From: Drechmeria coniospora
Taxonomy: Eukaryota; Ascomycota; Sordariomycetes; Hypocreales; Ophiocordycipitaceae
Direction: 5' to 3'
Length of the DNA stretch: 64,000 nucleotides
Assembly: GCF_001625195.1 (NCBI RefSeq)
Contig: NC_054391.1
Coordinates: 8,756,552 to 8,820,551, forward strand
The notes under the pieces are model-generated. The model did not search any database. It saw only the letters and a list, made by a program, of their open reading frames with translations, and had not been told where the DNA came from. Within the stretch, counting starts at the first letter, position 1. Every line of letters starts with the position of its first letter. A program made the translations under genes and the position numbers. Shown piece after piece: positions 1 to 11,105 of the stretch.

Positions 1-522
1 TTCGACATCGTTCCACTACGAATCATCCCTCCCATTCTCATGGGGTCTATCATCTACCCCATGACTGGGCTGGTTCCCGATGCTATGCATTTCTTCAAGT
101 TCATTCTGGTGCTGGTCCTATTCAACCTGGCTGCGGCAGCCATCTGCCTCTTTGTCGGCATCGTCTGCAAAAACGGTGGAGTGGCAAACTTGTTGGGAAG
201 CTTGGTCATGCTCTTCAGCCTGCTTTTTGCTGGCTTCCTGCTTAACCACGATGCCACGCCCGCTGGCGCACTGTGGCTCCAGACCCTGTCCATTTTCCAC
301 TATGCTTTCGAGTCGCTTATCGTCAACGAAGTTCTCGAGCTGACCCTCGTTGACAAAAAGTATGGTCTGGACATTACCGTCCCTGGTGCTGCAATCCTCA
401 GCTCATTTGGATTCAACAACAGCGCGCTGTGGGCAGACGTCTTGAAACTCGGCATCTTTGCTGCCACGTTCATCGTTTTGGCGTTTGCGGCAATGCATAT
501 CCTTCTCATAGAGAAGCGGTAA
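1..522 (+). CDS. ABCG-type ABC transporter, C-terminal end (partial)
   Basis: The open frame runs from base 1 to a TAA at 520-522 and continues leftward out of the window; the ATG at 40 is internal. The 173 visible residues are the last part of an ABC-2 membrane domain. They hold hydrophobic segments at about residues 30-55 and 62-80, a short luminal loop rich in conserved aromatics, a final membrane helix at about 147-167, and a basic EKR end. The string [18 protein letters not shown] resembles the C-terminus of yeast Adp1 and other ABCG half-transporters. It probably acts as a membrane exporter of unknown substrate. The nucleotide-binding domain is not in view, so the ABCG placement rests on the tail only. 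Confidence 0.8.
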   Translation, partial: FDIVPLRIIPPILMGSIIYPMTGLVPDAMHFFKFILVLVLFNLAAAAICLFVGIVCKNGGVANLLGSLVMLFSLLFAGFLLNHDATPAGALWLQTLSIFHYAFESLIVNEVLELTLVDKKYGLDITVPGAAILSSFGFNNSALWADVLKLGIFAATFIVLAFAAMHILLIEKR

Positions 523-721
523 AGCGTCCACTGGCCGCATCTTGGAAAGTCACCGGCATTGACATCTAGCGCTAGGATTTTCAGTTTAAATTTTGGTGAA
601 CGCATGCATAGCCTTGTAGTATAATTGAACTCGTTTAATTTTTTTTGGCAGAAAGTACGGTGAGAGGCGATGACTGCGCCCGAGATCATGCCCTTTGTAC
701 ATGTAGAGCGTTACGTCTACT

Positions 722-1624
722 CTACTCCATCTTCCCACCAGTCAGATCCTCCGCAATCCGCTTCTGCCGCTTAACAGATCGGTCATATTCGGACTCGTAG
801 TAATCCATGAGCTTGGTCGAAGTTCCAGTCGTCGTCTCCAGCATGTTCGCGATGGATGGTGGTTTTCCATAGATGCCCCAGGTATTCTCAGTAGCGCCAT
901 AGCGATTGATCGCTTGGCTTTGCTTTCTGAAGTAATCTTCGGTAAAGATCTTGTCGATTTCTGCTTCAAGTTCGCTTTCTTGGACGATGAAATTGGAGGC
1001 ACTGATATACAGTTCCATAATGGCATCACGCCTCGCCTCACGCCTTGTGCTTTCCTTGGCCATGACCTTTGTGCGACTCCGATCAACACGAGAGAAGCGG
1101 TCAGGGTCCGGATAGGTCTTCGTGTCCAGGATAGAACCCAGAACGGTGCTGCGAGTTAGGCGGTCGTCCTGGCGTTCATCCGCGGCAGCAGCCTTGTGGT
1201 GCTCTTCGAACTTGCGGCCGACTGTCGCATTGCGAATACTGTCCCGCCTGCGGCGTCGTATCCAGAGCGCTTGCAAGCCTTCTTCAAGATTTACTCGCCT
1301 ATTGTGCGCGACTTCCGCCTTCCATCGCTGGGCTTCGTTGGAAGGCTCCCGTTGTGTCGAGGGTTTGGGCGCCGTTCGTTTGATGTATTCTGGACGAACT
1401 TTTCTATCACCTTCAGGTTGAGAAAAGATTTGTCGTGGCACAGGTAGATGTCCTCGCACACGCTGCGGCTTCGTTTCGCTAGATTGAGGAGGAGTAGGGA
1501 GTCGGATGTATGAGGGGGCTTGGGGAGGAGTGTGTTGAACAGGAGAAGGTTGCGAGGTGGAAAAGCTTCGAGAGGCGCCCAAAAGCCGTTGGAGCGAGGG
1601 TCGAATGCACGAATTGGATGCCAT
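722..1624 (-). CDS. PET123: Mitochondrial small-subunit ribosomal protein mS26 (Pet123 family)
   Basis: A single-exon frame of 300 residues when started at the Met at 1624 (MASNSCIRPSLQRLL). An in-frame Met lies 27 codons upstream at 1705, but the 1624 start gives a typical presequence rich in Arg/Ser ending in SFSTS, as expected for import into mitochondria. The middle is very basic and helical. The C-terminal part holds LYISASNFIVQESELEAEID, which closely parallels the conserved NEFIVTESQLLKKID segment of yeast Pet123. The family is a structural protein of the mitoribosome small subunit required for mitochondrial translation. The gene is divergent from NOG2, with 327 bp between the start codons. 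Confidence 0.85.
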   Translation of the reverse strand: MASNSCIRPSLQRLLGASRSFSTSQPSPVQHTPPQAPSYIRLPTPPQSSETKPQRVRGHLPVPRQIFSQPEGDRKVRPEYIKRTAPKPSTQREPSNEAQRWKAEVAHNRRVNLEEGLQALWIRRRRRDSIRNATVGRKFEEHHKAAAADERQDDRLTRSTVLGSILDTKTYPDPDRFSRVDRSRTKVMAKESTRREARRDAIMELYISASNFIVQESELEAEIDKIFTEDYFRKQSQAINRYGATENTWGIYGKPPSIANMLETTTGTSTKLMDYYESEYDRSVKRQKRIAEDLTGGKME

Positions 1625-1951
1625 CTCGACAGTCTTCCGCCCCTCACTTCGGGGAACGAGAGTGGGTGTGCAGGCAAAGATGTGAAAGCCGGGACAAGTC
1701 AGCAAGATTGCCAGACGTGTTCACGAGCATCAAGAAATTGTTGGAGAGCAACTGCTAGGTCTCATTGCGCGCTATTGATTATCCGACTCCGGCCGAACGC
1801 GCGCTACTGGCTAGCTGGTGGGGTGGGTCGAAATGGAAGACTACGAAAGCGAAAAAAAGTTGACGGATGCCTCGACCTTCTCTCCCACCCACACATCCGT
1901 GAAATCCCATAATTCACCTCTGACTCTCGTTACGTGAAAACCACCTTCGCC
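1625..1951. promoter_or_regulatory. Shared divergent promoter region of mS26 and NOG2
   Basis: This 327 bp gap lies between two divergent start codons and must contain both promoters. I see no clear TATA box. A mitochondrial and a cytosolic ribosome-biogenesis gene sharing one short promoter makes co-regulation plausible, but that is inference. Confidence 0.5.
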
Positions 1952-4195
1952 ATGGGTACTGGGAAAAAGGAAGCGACCAGGCGTGTCCGCCAGGGCAAAA
2001 CTGGCGATGGCCTTGGTAATGTGCGCGTGAAAGGCGAGAACTTTTATCGGTATGTCTGTCTAGATTTTCCGGCGACGATGACAGGTGCGTTCTCGCGACG
2101 GTGATGGCATGGCCAGCTAACAAACCTAGTGATGCGAAAAAGGTCAAGACCCTGAACATGTACAAAGATGGAAAGGTGCAGAGAAATGCAGATGGTCAGA
2201 TAACCAAGGCTGCCTCGTTCCAATCCCGAGAAGTACCCAATGCTCGGATCGAGCCTAATCGGAAGTGGTTTTCGAACACTCGAGTTGTCTCGCAATCCAC
2301 TCTCGAAGCTTTCCGCGAAGCTGTGGCAGAGAAAGCCAATGACCCCTACCAGGTCCTCCTCAAAACAAACAAGATACCCATGAGCCTCATCCGTGATGGC
2401 CAGAGCACGAACGGCATCAAACAGCACAATGCTAAAATGACCGTAGAGAGCTCACCCTTTTCCGAAGTTTTTGGTCCTAGGGCGCAACGTAAACGAGTCA
2501 AGTTATGCGTAAGCTCTCTCACGGATCTTGTCGGAGACACAGAAAAGAGCATGGACACATACACAGATCGTCTTGAGCAAGCAAGGCTGCTCAGCGGCGC
2601 GTCGGGCCAAGATGCCGACGACGGGGAAAGACAAGTTTCGACGGCTATTGAACCCGTTTTCGACAAGGGCCAGAGCAAGAGGATATGGAACGAGCTTTAC
2701 AAAGTTATTGACTCGTCGGATGTCGTCATTCACGTCCTCGATGCCAGAGATCCCGTGGGAACGCGCTGCAGAAGCGTTGAAAAGTATCTGAAGGATGAGG
2801 CACCACACAAGCATCTGATTTTCGTTCTGAACAAGTGCGACTTGGTCCCGACGAGAGTTGCGGTATGTGTACCCCCTACCCCCTACCCCCACCCCCCTCG
2901 ATGCCACTCCCCAACATCGTTTCCCGCTCTTTCGGGCAATCCAGTTCTGCTCAGTGGCAGAATTGACCCAATGCTCTTTGTCAGGATTCCTCCTCTTTTT
3001 TTTCCCATGGAGGTCATCTGTTACAGCATTGGGATATCAAACCTGCCATTCTCGACCGGCACGATCTCGTGCCGGTAATTGATGGGTGCCGTTTTGGTTA
3101 CTATCTTGAGATGGTGCAAGGGTCAAATGAGTTGAAGCTCACCAACGCCCGCTTCGGGCAATTGACTGGCTGCTTCTTAGTTATGATTCTTACAGTCGTC
3201 CAATTCTCGTGGCGTATGCATCATGCTGCGAGTGCGTTCTTTACTGATACGTTTGACAGGCCGGGTGGGTGCGCAGCTTGTCCAAGGAATATCCAACCTT
3301 GGCTTTCCACGCCAGCATCACCAACTCATTCGGTAAGGGGTCATTGATCCAGCTACTCCGACAGTTCTCCAGTCTCCACTCGGACAGGAAACAAATATCG
3401 GTGGGATTGATTGGTGGCCCGAACACGGGGAAGTCATCGATCATCAACACGTTGTTGAAGAAGAAGGTCTGCACCGTGGCTCCCATCCCGGGCGAGACCA
3501 AGGTATGGCAGTACGTCAGCCTGATGAAGCGTATATACCTCATCGACTGTCCCGGCGTAGTACCTCCATCCAGCACGGACACGCCGACGGACTTGATACT
3601 TCGCGGCGTCGTTCGAGTGGAAAAGGTGGACCAGCCCGAACAGTACATCCCAGCCATCTTGAGTCGGGTGAAGCGAAGCCATATGGAGAAGACGTACGAC
3701 CTTCGGGGCTGGGAGACCAGCACCGAGCTCCTCGACCTGCTGGCAAGGAAGAGCGGCCGCCTGCTCCGTGGTGGCGAGCCCGACTTGGACGGCGTGGCGA
3801 AGATGATGCTGAACGACTTCATGCGAGGCAGGATTCCATGGTTCACCCCTGCTCCGGCAGCAGAGGACGACGATGAGAGCGTGCGCGGTCGGAGCGGCAA
3901 GCTAGGCGAGATGCCTAGGAAACGAAGTCAAGAGGAGGTGGTGGACGAAGATGACACAACCGAAGCGGTCAGCGACGAGGGAGGGTGTGCGGGTGACAAC
4001 GAAGAAGGTGATTTTGAGGGCTTTGGAAGCGATACCGAAAGGGCGCAGACGGATAAACGATTCTCGGCCGCCAAGACTGGTACGTCTTGCGATGAGAAAC
4101 GAGACTCGAAACAAGAGGGGCTCTCCTCCGGCCCTGGGAATGACACAGACGGTAAGCACGGTGCTGTGCGGCCAGGTAAACGGCGGAAACAATAA
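1952..4195 (+). CDS. NOG2: Nucleolar GTPase Nog2 (pre-60S assembly factor)
   Basis: Exons 1952-2049, 2130-2862 and 3260-4195 encode 588 residues. The start [16 protein letters not shown] is nearly the family N-terminus. The GTPase motifs occur in the circularly permuted order of the YlqF/Nog family: DARDP (G5-like), NKCD (G4), GGPNTGKSS (G1) and DCPG (G3). Nog2 binds pre-60S particles in the nucleolus and nucleoplasm and acts as a GTP-dependent placeholder before Nmd3 loading. The C-terminal 110 residues are acidic then basic, ending KRRKQ, with nuclear-targeting character. Intron 1 (80 nt) ends in a CTAAC branch plus CCTAG. Intron 2 (397 nt, 2863-3259) is unusually long for this window. The residue after VPT is Arg, where yeast Nog2 has Trp (VPTWVAA). 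Confidence 0.96.
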
Positions 4196-5665
4196 CGAAT
4201 CATGAGCGTAGCTGCAGTATTCCTGCGGCCTTTTTTCCCTCCCACGACTACCTGTATCTTTGACCAATGTGAGGTTGCTTGCGCGGAGCATCCGTTCGCT
4301 TGCAACTTATTCGTCGGCAAGCATTGAGAGCGGCACCAAGGTATGCAAACCCTGCGGTGCGGCGAGGTGGGCGCCATATACAGTAGCTGTAGAGAGGGAA
4401 GAGTGAGAAAAACACTGATAGCAGAGGCTCGCTGTCCCAGGCAGGCGAGTTTATGATATTGACACCAGTCAAGTACCACGATATCCTAGTAACGAACCAA
4501 AGCAAGAACTCACACCGGCGGCACTCATTGGACGGACATGTCTACCCAATCGTGAATATTGTCAACTACCACTTCGTTGCAGACATGTCCCCGAACGCAG
4601 GCCCTGTGCAGAAGATGGCCGTAGGAGTTTGTCGGAGCGCAAGAGGCAGAAAGTCATACCACACTCTAGGCCGCTAGCTATCATCCTAGTACTTGACCAA
4701 CACTTCCAGTTGTCGTTGCTATCAGCAACTCAAGTTCTTGCCGTCAGATGTCGACAATTGCTTATACCGTTTCAACCAATCACCATATATATACTGCATG
4801 ATTACCAACACAACGCCGAGCTATAATCGGCAAAATTTTGACGGCAAAATCCCCCCAGCATTGGACTTTGAGACGAAGGTGGCATCTAGGGAAAAGAATC
4901 GAGTCATCACTGACGCATGCTGGCAAGCTGGGACCTGGCTTATAGGCCACCAGCCCTCTCCATTCCACCTCTTCCATACGCCGATCGTGCACCCATTTTG
5001 TCAGACAACTCATTCGGTTCCGTATCAACACGCATAGCAAAAGCATTCCGTCGGCTTGCTTTAACATACATGGAGGCCGAGGGCGGAAAGAATAGATGTC
5101 GTTTACATCGCCGTCGCTCATGTTTCGCCTCATGTGTGACCAAATCTTACTTGTACAGGTACGCGAATATTGGGATTTGCGGGCACGGATTCCTTAGCAG
5201 TGCTTGTACAAGTACATGCATTCCCTGCTGAGCGCTTGTTCGGATGGTGGGTTCCATGACTGAAATCTATGGGGCGGGAGTTCACTCACTTTATTTAGCA
5301 ACCAAGGCGCGCCGCGCGAACGCGCCGCGCGAGCCCACAATCGTTTTCTCGACCTTCTTCCCGACCAAAGTTCCATTAACCATTCGCCAATTCCCATTTT
5401 CCATCCCCCCCTCCGCAGTCTTCGCAACGCGCTTCATACCGGCGACACACCTGTATTCTTCGCATGAAGCTTCTTCATTAGCTACGCGAGACTCCATCGT
5501 CTTGATTCCCCTTCCTCTCGTGACACGTCCGCCTTGGACCCTCGTTCGCGCCATCCATCCCCAGCAATTTCCGCGCATCACTCTACCGAATCCCGCGCTC
5601 TGCTGTCCGTTTCAACGCACGTCGAGCGCATCGCCAGCTCACGCTACTCCCTCACACATCAGGTT
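4196..5665. other. Intergenic spacer, NOG2 to CENP-A
   Basis: This 1.5 kb stretch has only short frames without recognisable similarity. From about 5,335 to 5,660 it is strongly pyrimidine-rich, which suits the promoter and 5' leader of the CENP-A gene. No RNA gene or repeat of note is visible. Confidence 0.5.
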
Positions 5666-6210
5666 ATGGCTCCTGCGAGGCTGGCCACCTCATCGGCTCC
5701 CCGTCGACCCCGGTCTGGAGATGTCCAAGGTAAAGCTCCCATGACCAGCCTGCCCCATGGCCGAGGTAGCACACTGACGCAAACCGCTCTTGTCCCCTAG
5801 CTGGTGACCCGGTTCCCGTGAAACACCGTCGCTACCGGCCGGGAACGCGTGCCTTGCAAGAAATCAGACAATACCAGAGCGGGACGAAGCTTCTGCTGCT
5901 AAAACTACCCTTTATGCGATTGGTACGTTTCCCCCAAGCACGGCTCGCATCCTTCCACCCTGCGCTTTTGCTCATCGCCCTTGGCCACCTCCAGGTACGC
6001 GAAATTGGCATGAACTGCCGTCCTCGAGGACGCGAATTCCGGTGGCAGAGCCAGGCGATTCAAGCACTCCAAGAAGCCGCCGAGGCCTTCATGGTCCACC
6101 TCTTCGAGGATGCCCAACTCTGTGCTTTCCACGCCAAACGAGTGACGATTATGCAGAAAGATATACAGCTTGCGAGACGGATTCGAGGTGTTTGGGCCGG
6201 CTTGGGCTGA
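5666..6210 (+). CDS. CENPA: Centromeric histone H3 variant CENP-A (CenH3/Cse4)
   Basis: Exons 5666-5729, 5801-5922 and 5995-6210 give 133 residues. The N-terminal tail is short, about 37 residues ([14 protein letters not shown]). The histone fold follows: [15 protein letters not shown] (alpha-N), [15 protein letters not shown] (alpha-1), [18 protein letters not shown] (alpha-2) and [17 protein letters not shown] (alpha-3). The loop-1 insertion [10 protein letters not shown] and the Trp in RWQSQ are CENP-A features absent from canonical H3. The protein replaces H3 in centromeric nucleosomes and seeds the kinetochore. Intron 2 (72 nt) has no stop and keeps the frame, so a retained form would insert 24 residues in the fold; the family alignment shows it must be spliced for a normal histone. 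Confidence 0.95.
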
Positions 6211-6991
6211 ACTTGATCTTATTTCTGCATCCTCTTTTCAACCGCAGGCAGGCATGCTCGCAGGCGTTTCACGCGGCCTCGACCGACACTGCACCTGCTT
6301 CGCGCCGCTTCGCATCTGCCGTTGTCCGACCTTGTGGGTTTGATATCCACGGCGAACAGTCGCACGCTGAGCGTACCGGCCATCCATGTTACTTGGGCCG
6401 CCCTCGTCCGAAATGAAGATCAATGCGGGTCTCGACAGACCTGGGGGCTGAGGTATGTGATACGGGTTGGCATCTGTCAGCTCTATTCAATGTGCCTCGA
6501 CTCATTGGTATGCCGAGCGCAGAGTCGGGACGTGGCATCTTTCTGCGCCCATGGCCCTTGGATGGCCATCTTTGCCGGATATTGCTAGAGGTACTCCGTA
6601 TTTGCATTTTGAATCCGGGAGATGGCACTGGGCGGCAAACGCTGTCTGTGATAGCAAGCGATCTGTCTCTTGACTGGAATGGGTTATTGCCAAACGAAGA
6701 CGATGGGGAAAGGGGCGCGGCGCAATTGGCGTCTGGCGTAATAATAATTATCCGAAGCAGCCAGCTCGCACTCAGCTCGCAAGCCGACGTCATTTCTCGA
6801 CCAATTTTCAACTCCAAACCTCTCGAGCAGTTGCTTGCGTTGCTTGCAGCTCAACAACCAGCCCCGCAACAGCTTTTCGCAAAGGTCTATCTAGCGCGTC
6901 CTACCTCTCTGCCTCTCTGCCTCTCTGCCTCGCGACCCTCGCTGCCTCGCTATCCGCCCTGCCTCTACAACTTCAGACGTCGGTGGCAGCC
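6211..6991. other. Intergenic spacer, CENP-A to FUN14 gene
   Basis: A 190-codon open frame covers 6423-6995 but shows no recognisable domain and runs into the next gene's leader, so I do not call it. Near 6,900-6,930 a (CTCTGC)-type pyrimidine repeat lies in the probable 5' leader of the FUN14 gene. Confidence 0.45.
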
Positions 6992-7662
6992 ATGAGCAGC
7001 GGGATGCTTTTCCGTCCAACCGCGTGGCGTACCGCTACCCGTCTCGTTGCTGTCGGTGTCGGCGTCGGCGTCGGCCAAGGCACATGCTTCGGTGCCGGAA
7101 TCACGTCTCCCATTCGACTGGATGCGTACCAATCGCCCCGTCGCCCACATTCATGGCATCAACAAATCGATGCCAAACCTTCACAGCAACGGATAAAGCA
7201 GGTTTCTAGTGGTAGCCTCGCCGGTACGTACGTGGAATAGACATTCGTGCTCCGATTGCAATCCTCTAGCGTCTCTGTGAATCGCGCTCATGCGTCGTCC
7301 ACGCATCGTCCAGGTCTTGTCGCTGCTGTTGTCGCCACCCTTTTCTCCCGAACCCTCCTCGTGGTCGGGGGCATGTTTGTCGTCATCGCGTCTCAGGTCC
7401 GTCACTTGCCCTCCCCTCCGCCACCATGTTCACCCGTTCCCCTTTCATCCGAGAACATGTACCGCCCATGAGGACATTGGGCAGTGTGCTGACCTGAAAG
7501 TAGCTGGCCTCGCGCCGGGGGTTGGAATCGCTACGTCTCCTTGGTCTGAACCCGATGCAATGGCCTGGAGTGCCGTCCTTGGCTACCATTGGCGCCGAAT
7601 ACCCGTGGTTTGCATCCTCGTTTGTCTTTACATTCATCCTAGCTGCCTTTGTACAGCTGTAA
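6992..7662 (+). CDS. FUN14-family small mitochondrial membrane protein
   Basis: Exons 6992-7223, 7314-7396 and 7504-7662 give 157 residues. An N-terminal region rich in Arg and small residues looks like a mitochondrial signal. The FUN14 core begins IKQVSSGSLAG, followed by the hydrophobic GLVAAVVATLFSRTLLVVGG and a second membrane segment near the C-terminus (FASSFVFTFILAAFVQL). Fungal FUN14 proteins are integral mitochondrial membrane proteins; the animal homologue FUNDC1 is a mitophagy receptor, but no LC3-interacting motif is evident here. Intron acceptors are CCAG and GTAG. The last exon lies partly in a 203-bp tandem duplication, and a second copy of its final 30 codons follows downstream as a relic. 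The gene converges on aminopeptidase P. Confidence 0.75.
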
Positions 7663-7976
7663 TGCCGCTTGCTCCATATCCTCAATGCAAACCGCTACAC
7701 GTCCCCTGCCTCTTTTCAAGCGATTGGCTGCGTTTCTCGGACGAGCCATGCCGTTGTCAACTTGTCATCCGCATGCCGTCCTTGGCTACCATTGGCGCCG
7801 AATACCCGTGGTTTGCATCCTCGTTTGTCTTTACATTCATCCTAGCTGCCTTTGTACAGCTGTAATGCCGCTTGCTCCATATCCTCAATGCAAACCGCTA
7901 CACGTCCCCTGCCTCTTTTCAAGCGATTGGCTGCGTTTCTCGGACGAGCCATGCCGTTGTCAACTTGTCATCCGCA
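7571..7976. repeat. Perfect 203-bp tandem duplication (7571-7773 and 7774-7976)
   Basis: The two copies read identically base for base by eye. Each holds the last 30 codons and stop of the FUN14 gene (plus strand), the 53-bp intergenic gap, and the last codons of aminopeptidase P (minus strand). FUN14 uses copy 1 and aminopeptidase P uses copy 2, so both reading frames survive. The unused halves are relics inside the two 3' untranslated regions. Confidence 0.97.
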
Positions 7977-10046
7977 AAGAACCCCTTCGTCTTCTCCAGC
8001 ACCTCTGCGTTGTACTCGTTGATCCACTTCTTCTCCACGCTCGTCAACAGGCTCGTGTTGATCATCCTCTGGCAGTATGGCACCATCGTCACGTGTTCAA
8101 AGCCGAGGAATGGCTTGTCCCCGAAACACTGCTCCGTCTTGACTTCCTTGACCATCATGATGTTCTCGATCCGGATTCCAAAGTGGCCGTCCTTGTAGTA
8201 CCCCGGTTCGTTGGACAGGACATTGCCGGGCGCCAGGGGAACCTCGGTGTACTGGATACGAGTGCCGATGCCGATGGGCCCCTCGTGAACGTTCAGATAG
8301 GAACCGACGCCATGGCCGGTGCCGTGTCGGTAGTCCAAGCCGGTTTTCTAACATTCGTTAGCGGCCGTGTCTTTCCGATGTGGGCGCCATGGGATAGATA
8401 AGCAAGGGATAAAACTCACCCAGAGGTGCTGGCGCGCCAGGCAATCCAGGGCAAAGCCAGTCGTTCCCTTGGGGAAAACGGCGGTGTCGAGAGAAATGAC
8501 ACCCTTGAGAACAAGAGTGTATGCCTCCTTCTCCGCCTCCGTAGGGTTGCCAAAGTGCAGCGTCCGGGTCGTATCGGTTGTGCCGTCCAAATATTGCGCT
8601 CCAGAGTCGCAAAGGTACACGCTCGCCGGGTCGATGGTCGCACACTTTCCCTTTTCAGGTTGGTAGTGAATGATGGCGGCGCTTGAAGGACGACCATGTC
8701 AGTTCTTCCATCTTCCCGGTTGCCCTATCGTGCCTCGCCGCCAGCACTCGGCCATCTCTACTGCCAGAGGATGACCACGACAACAGGGGGGGAGGATTCA
8801 ACTTCCACTTACTTGGGACCAGTCGAGGAGATGGTGGGGAAGGACAAGCCAACAAAGTGCTGTTTCTTGGACCGCAATTCTTCCAGCTTGTCGGCCGCCT
8901 GGACCTCGTCCAAGGTAGCCTTTTGGGCGACGAGCTGGTCCTCGAGCCAAGCAAAGTACTCGATCAAAGCAGCGCCATCCCTGACGTGGCAGGCGCGGAA
9001 GCCCTCCAACTCGACGTCGTTCTTGATGGCCTTGGCGTCACCGACAGGACTCCGAGTCTCCTCCACGGAGCCCTCGCCTCCGAGAGCACGGTGCAGAGCC
9101 CAGGACCCCCTGTTCGACATGAGGAAGCTCGAAGGAGTGGCCTTCGCCGACGGCTCATTCTTCGCTTTGTAATCCGAGTGAATGTCGGCGAAGAAGGCAT
9201 CGTAGGGCTTGACCTGGACGTCATTGGCCGTCAGATGGGCGATGCTCGTCTTGTTGAGCTTGGATTCATCAATGTAGAGCACGGCGGCGTTCGGGGTGAC
9301 GATGGCGTAGGAGAAGAACACGGGATTGTAGGGGATGTCACTGCCACGGAGGTTGAAGAGCCAGGCGACTTCGTCCAACATCGAGACGAAGAAGCCCGGG
9401 CAGCTCTTCTTGGCCAGTTCTTGCTGGAGGTCGGCGATCTTGCTCCTCACAGATTTTCCGGCGACTTCGTCGGGGAGGACGGTGACGGGTTGGCGGGAAC
9501 GGGACGGTCGTCCGTCGGCCCAAACCACATCGACGAGATTTTCATCGAGGGGCAGCAGGTCATGGCCGCCAGCCTTGCGTATCTGATCGGCGAGCGTCTT
9601 GGCCGCGGGGCCGGGGAGCAGGGTTGGGTCGACGGCGACCGTCTTGCCGCCTGCCGCCTGTTCGGCCGCCCACTCCTGCCACGTCGGGACGTCCTGGAGC
9701 CCTTGCTTGAGCAGGGTCCAGTTGTCGTCCAGCTCCTTGGCCGCCTGATTGAAGTATCGGCCATCGGTGGCCAAGGCAGCGGCTTGCAGGGTGACGACGG
9801 CACAGCCAGCGGAGCCGGTGAAGCCCGAGATGAACTCACGACGGGCGTCACATTCGGCGATGTACTCGGAGCTATGGCTATCCTCGGACGGGATGACTAT
9901 TTGTCGTGGGAGTATGCATCAGCGACGACGGCGGGGATGGGAGGGTTGGAGGGCCGCCTCCTACTGTAGACGTGAACCTTTCGCTCCTCCATCAGTTGCC
10001 TCAACTTTGCGAGCCGGGCAGAAGTGCCCGCCTTGGTCGTGGCCAT
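7919..10046 (-). CDS. ampp: Xaa-Pro aminopeptidase P (M24B metallopeptidase)
   Basis: Minus-strand exons 10046-9965, 9896-8813, 8681-8420 and 8347-7919 give 618 residues, the usual size. The N-terminal creatinase-like part has [19 protein letters not shown] and SGFTGSAG. The catalytic pita-bread domain carries the metal ligands in order: Asp and Asp in [17 protein letters not shown], His in HGTGHGVGS, and Glu and Glu in [18 protein letters not shown]. The enzyme releases an N-terminal residue that precedes proline. An upstream in-frame Met at 10160 would add 38 residues (MLSRLTTIKSSFRSTRTF) with Arg/Ser-rich mitochondrial character, so a longer mitochondrial form is possible. That extension lies in a 68-bp tandem duplication, and the 3' end lies in the 203-bp one. 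Confidence 0.95.
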
Positions 10047-10105
10047 GATGGCGGTCGTGGTACGGGAGGCCGTCGAGGAGAACGAGGGAGGTAGAAGGCG
10101 CTTCA

Positions 10106-10241
10106 GAAATGTGCGAGTGGACCGAAAGGAGCTCTTGATGGTCGTGAGGCGTGACAACATGAATAAGAGCAAAGAAATGTGCGAGTGGACCGAAAGGAGC
10201 TCTTGATGGTCGTGAGGCGTGACAACATGAATAAGAGCAAA
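10106..10241. repeat. 68-bp tandem duplication at the 5' end of aminopeptidase P
   Basis: Copies 10106-10173 and 10174-10241 appear identical. The proximal copy encodes part of the possible mitochondrial presequence starting at 10160. Because 68 is not a multiple of three, the distal copy is in another frame relative to the gene. Confidence 0.95.
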
Positions 10242-10690
10242 GAATATGGGCAAGACGAGCTACGTAAAGGGCGTTTGACAAAGCTGCATATCCACCGGGA
10301 TGGGCCTGTGACATGCAGTAATTTGCCAGTACTCTGTATGGGTGCGGAGAACTCCGAAGCTGAGTAGTATGGATGGACTGCGGATGATATTTAGCTGTTT
10401 TCAAAAACTGTTGAGATCCGGCGGAAAGGGGCGGCTCTACCAGGCCTCACTACAGTGGTAGGCACTCGTGAGCAAGCGGGTATACAGTACGGAGTATGCT
10501 GTGGGTGAAGGTCAGCGATAGCCCCGCAGTTGCGTAGTGGTTGATGACGCACGGTTACTCCCAAAGTACAGTACATGCGGTCCTAGTGTTATTTAGTGCA
10601 GTAATACTTTGCCAATGCCATGTACGGAGTACGGAGTACTGTACGCGAGTACAGCACTCGTAATACTACAGGTACTTGTATTGTACATGT

Positions 10691-10750
10691 ATTGACTTGG
10701 GTAGTGAGTAATTGACTTGGGTAGCGAGTAATTGACTTGGGTAGTGAGTA
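10691..10750. repeat. 20-bp tandem repeat, three copies
   Basis: The unit ATTGACTTGGGTAGTGAGTA occurs three times head to tail, with one T-to-C change in the middle copy. Confidence 0.95.
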
Positions 10751-11003
10751 CTGTACTGTAGGCACTCACCCACCTACCTGGTAGGTAGTATGTACAACCG
10801 CTGTAAGTATGTGCTGTACAGTACGGAGTACAGGTAGCAGGAAGAAACACTCCGTATTAGTAGAGATACTCGGCCCAACCTGCCTGCTCTGAATTCCGCA
10901 TCACCCCGTACAGGCTACCATCTGCCCCTTTGGATGACGGTGTTTTTGACCTGAGCCGTATGCACGCACATACTTACTTACTTGCATGCACTCTACACAC
11001 CAA

Positions 11004-11105
11004 GTGCATATGCATATACATGCAAGTGCATATGCATATACATGCAAGTGCATATGCATATACATGCAAGTGCATATGCATATACATGCAAGTGCATATG
11101 CATAT
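11004..11105. repeat. 22-bp tandem repeat rich in ATGCAT palindromes
   Basis: Units start at 11004, 11026, 11048, 11070 and 11092. Each contains TGCATATGCATATACATGCA, itself built of alternating purine-pyrimidine steps and palindromes. The last unit is partial. Confidence 0.95.

Noticed and set aside
6423..6995. 190-codon frame between CENP-A and FUN14
   Set aside because: No family resemblance, a low-complexity CTCTGC-rich end, and overlap with the leader of the FUN14 gene.
8683..9969. 428-codon plus-strand frame opposite aminopeptidase P
   Set aside because: It is antisense to conserved M24 peptidase exons and has no domain of its own.
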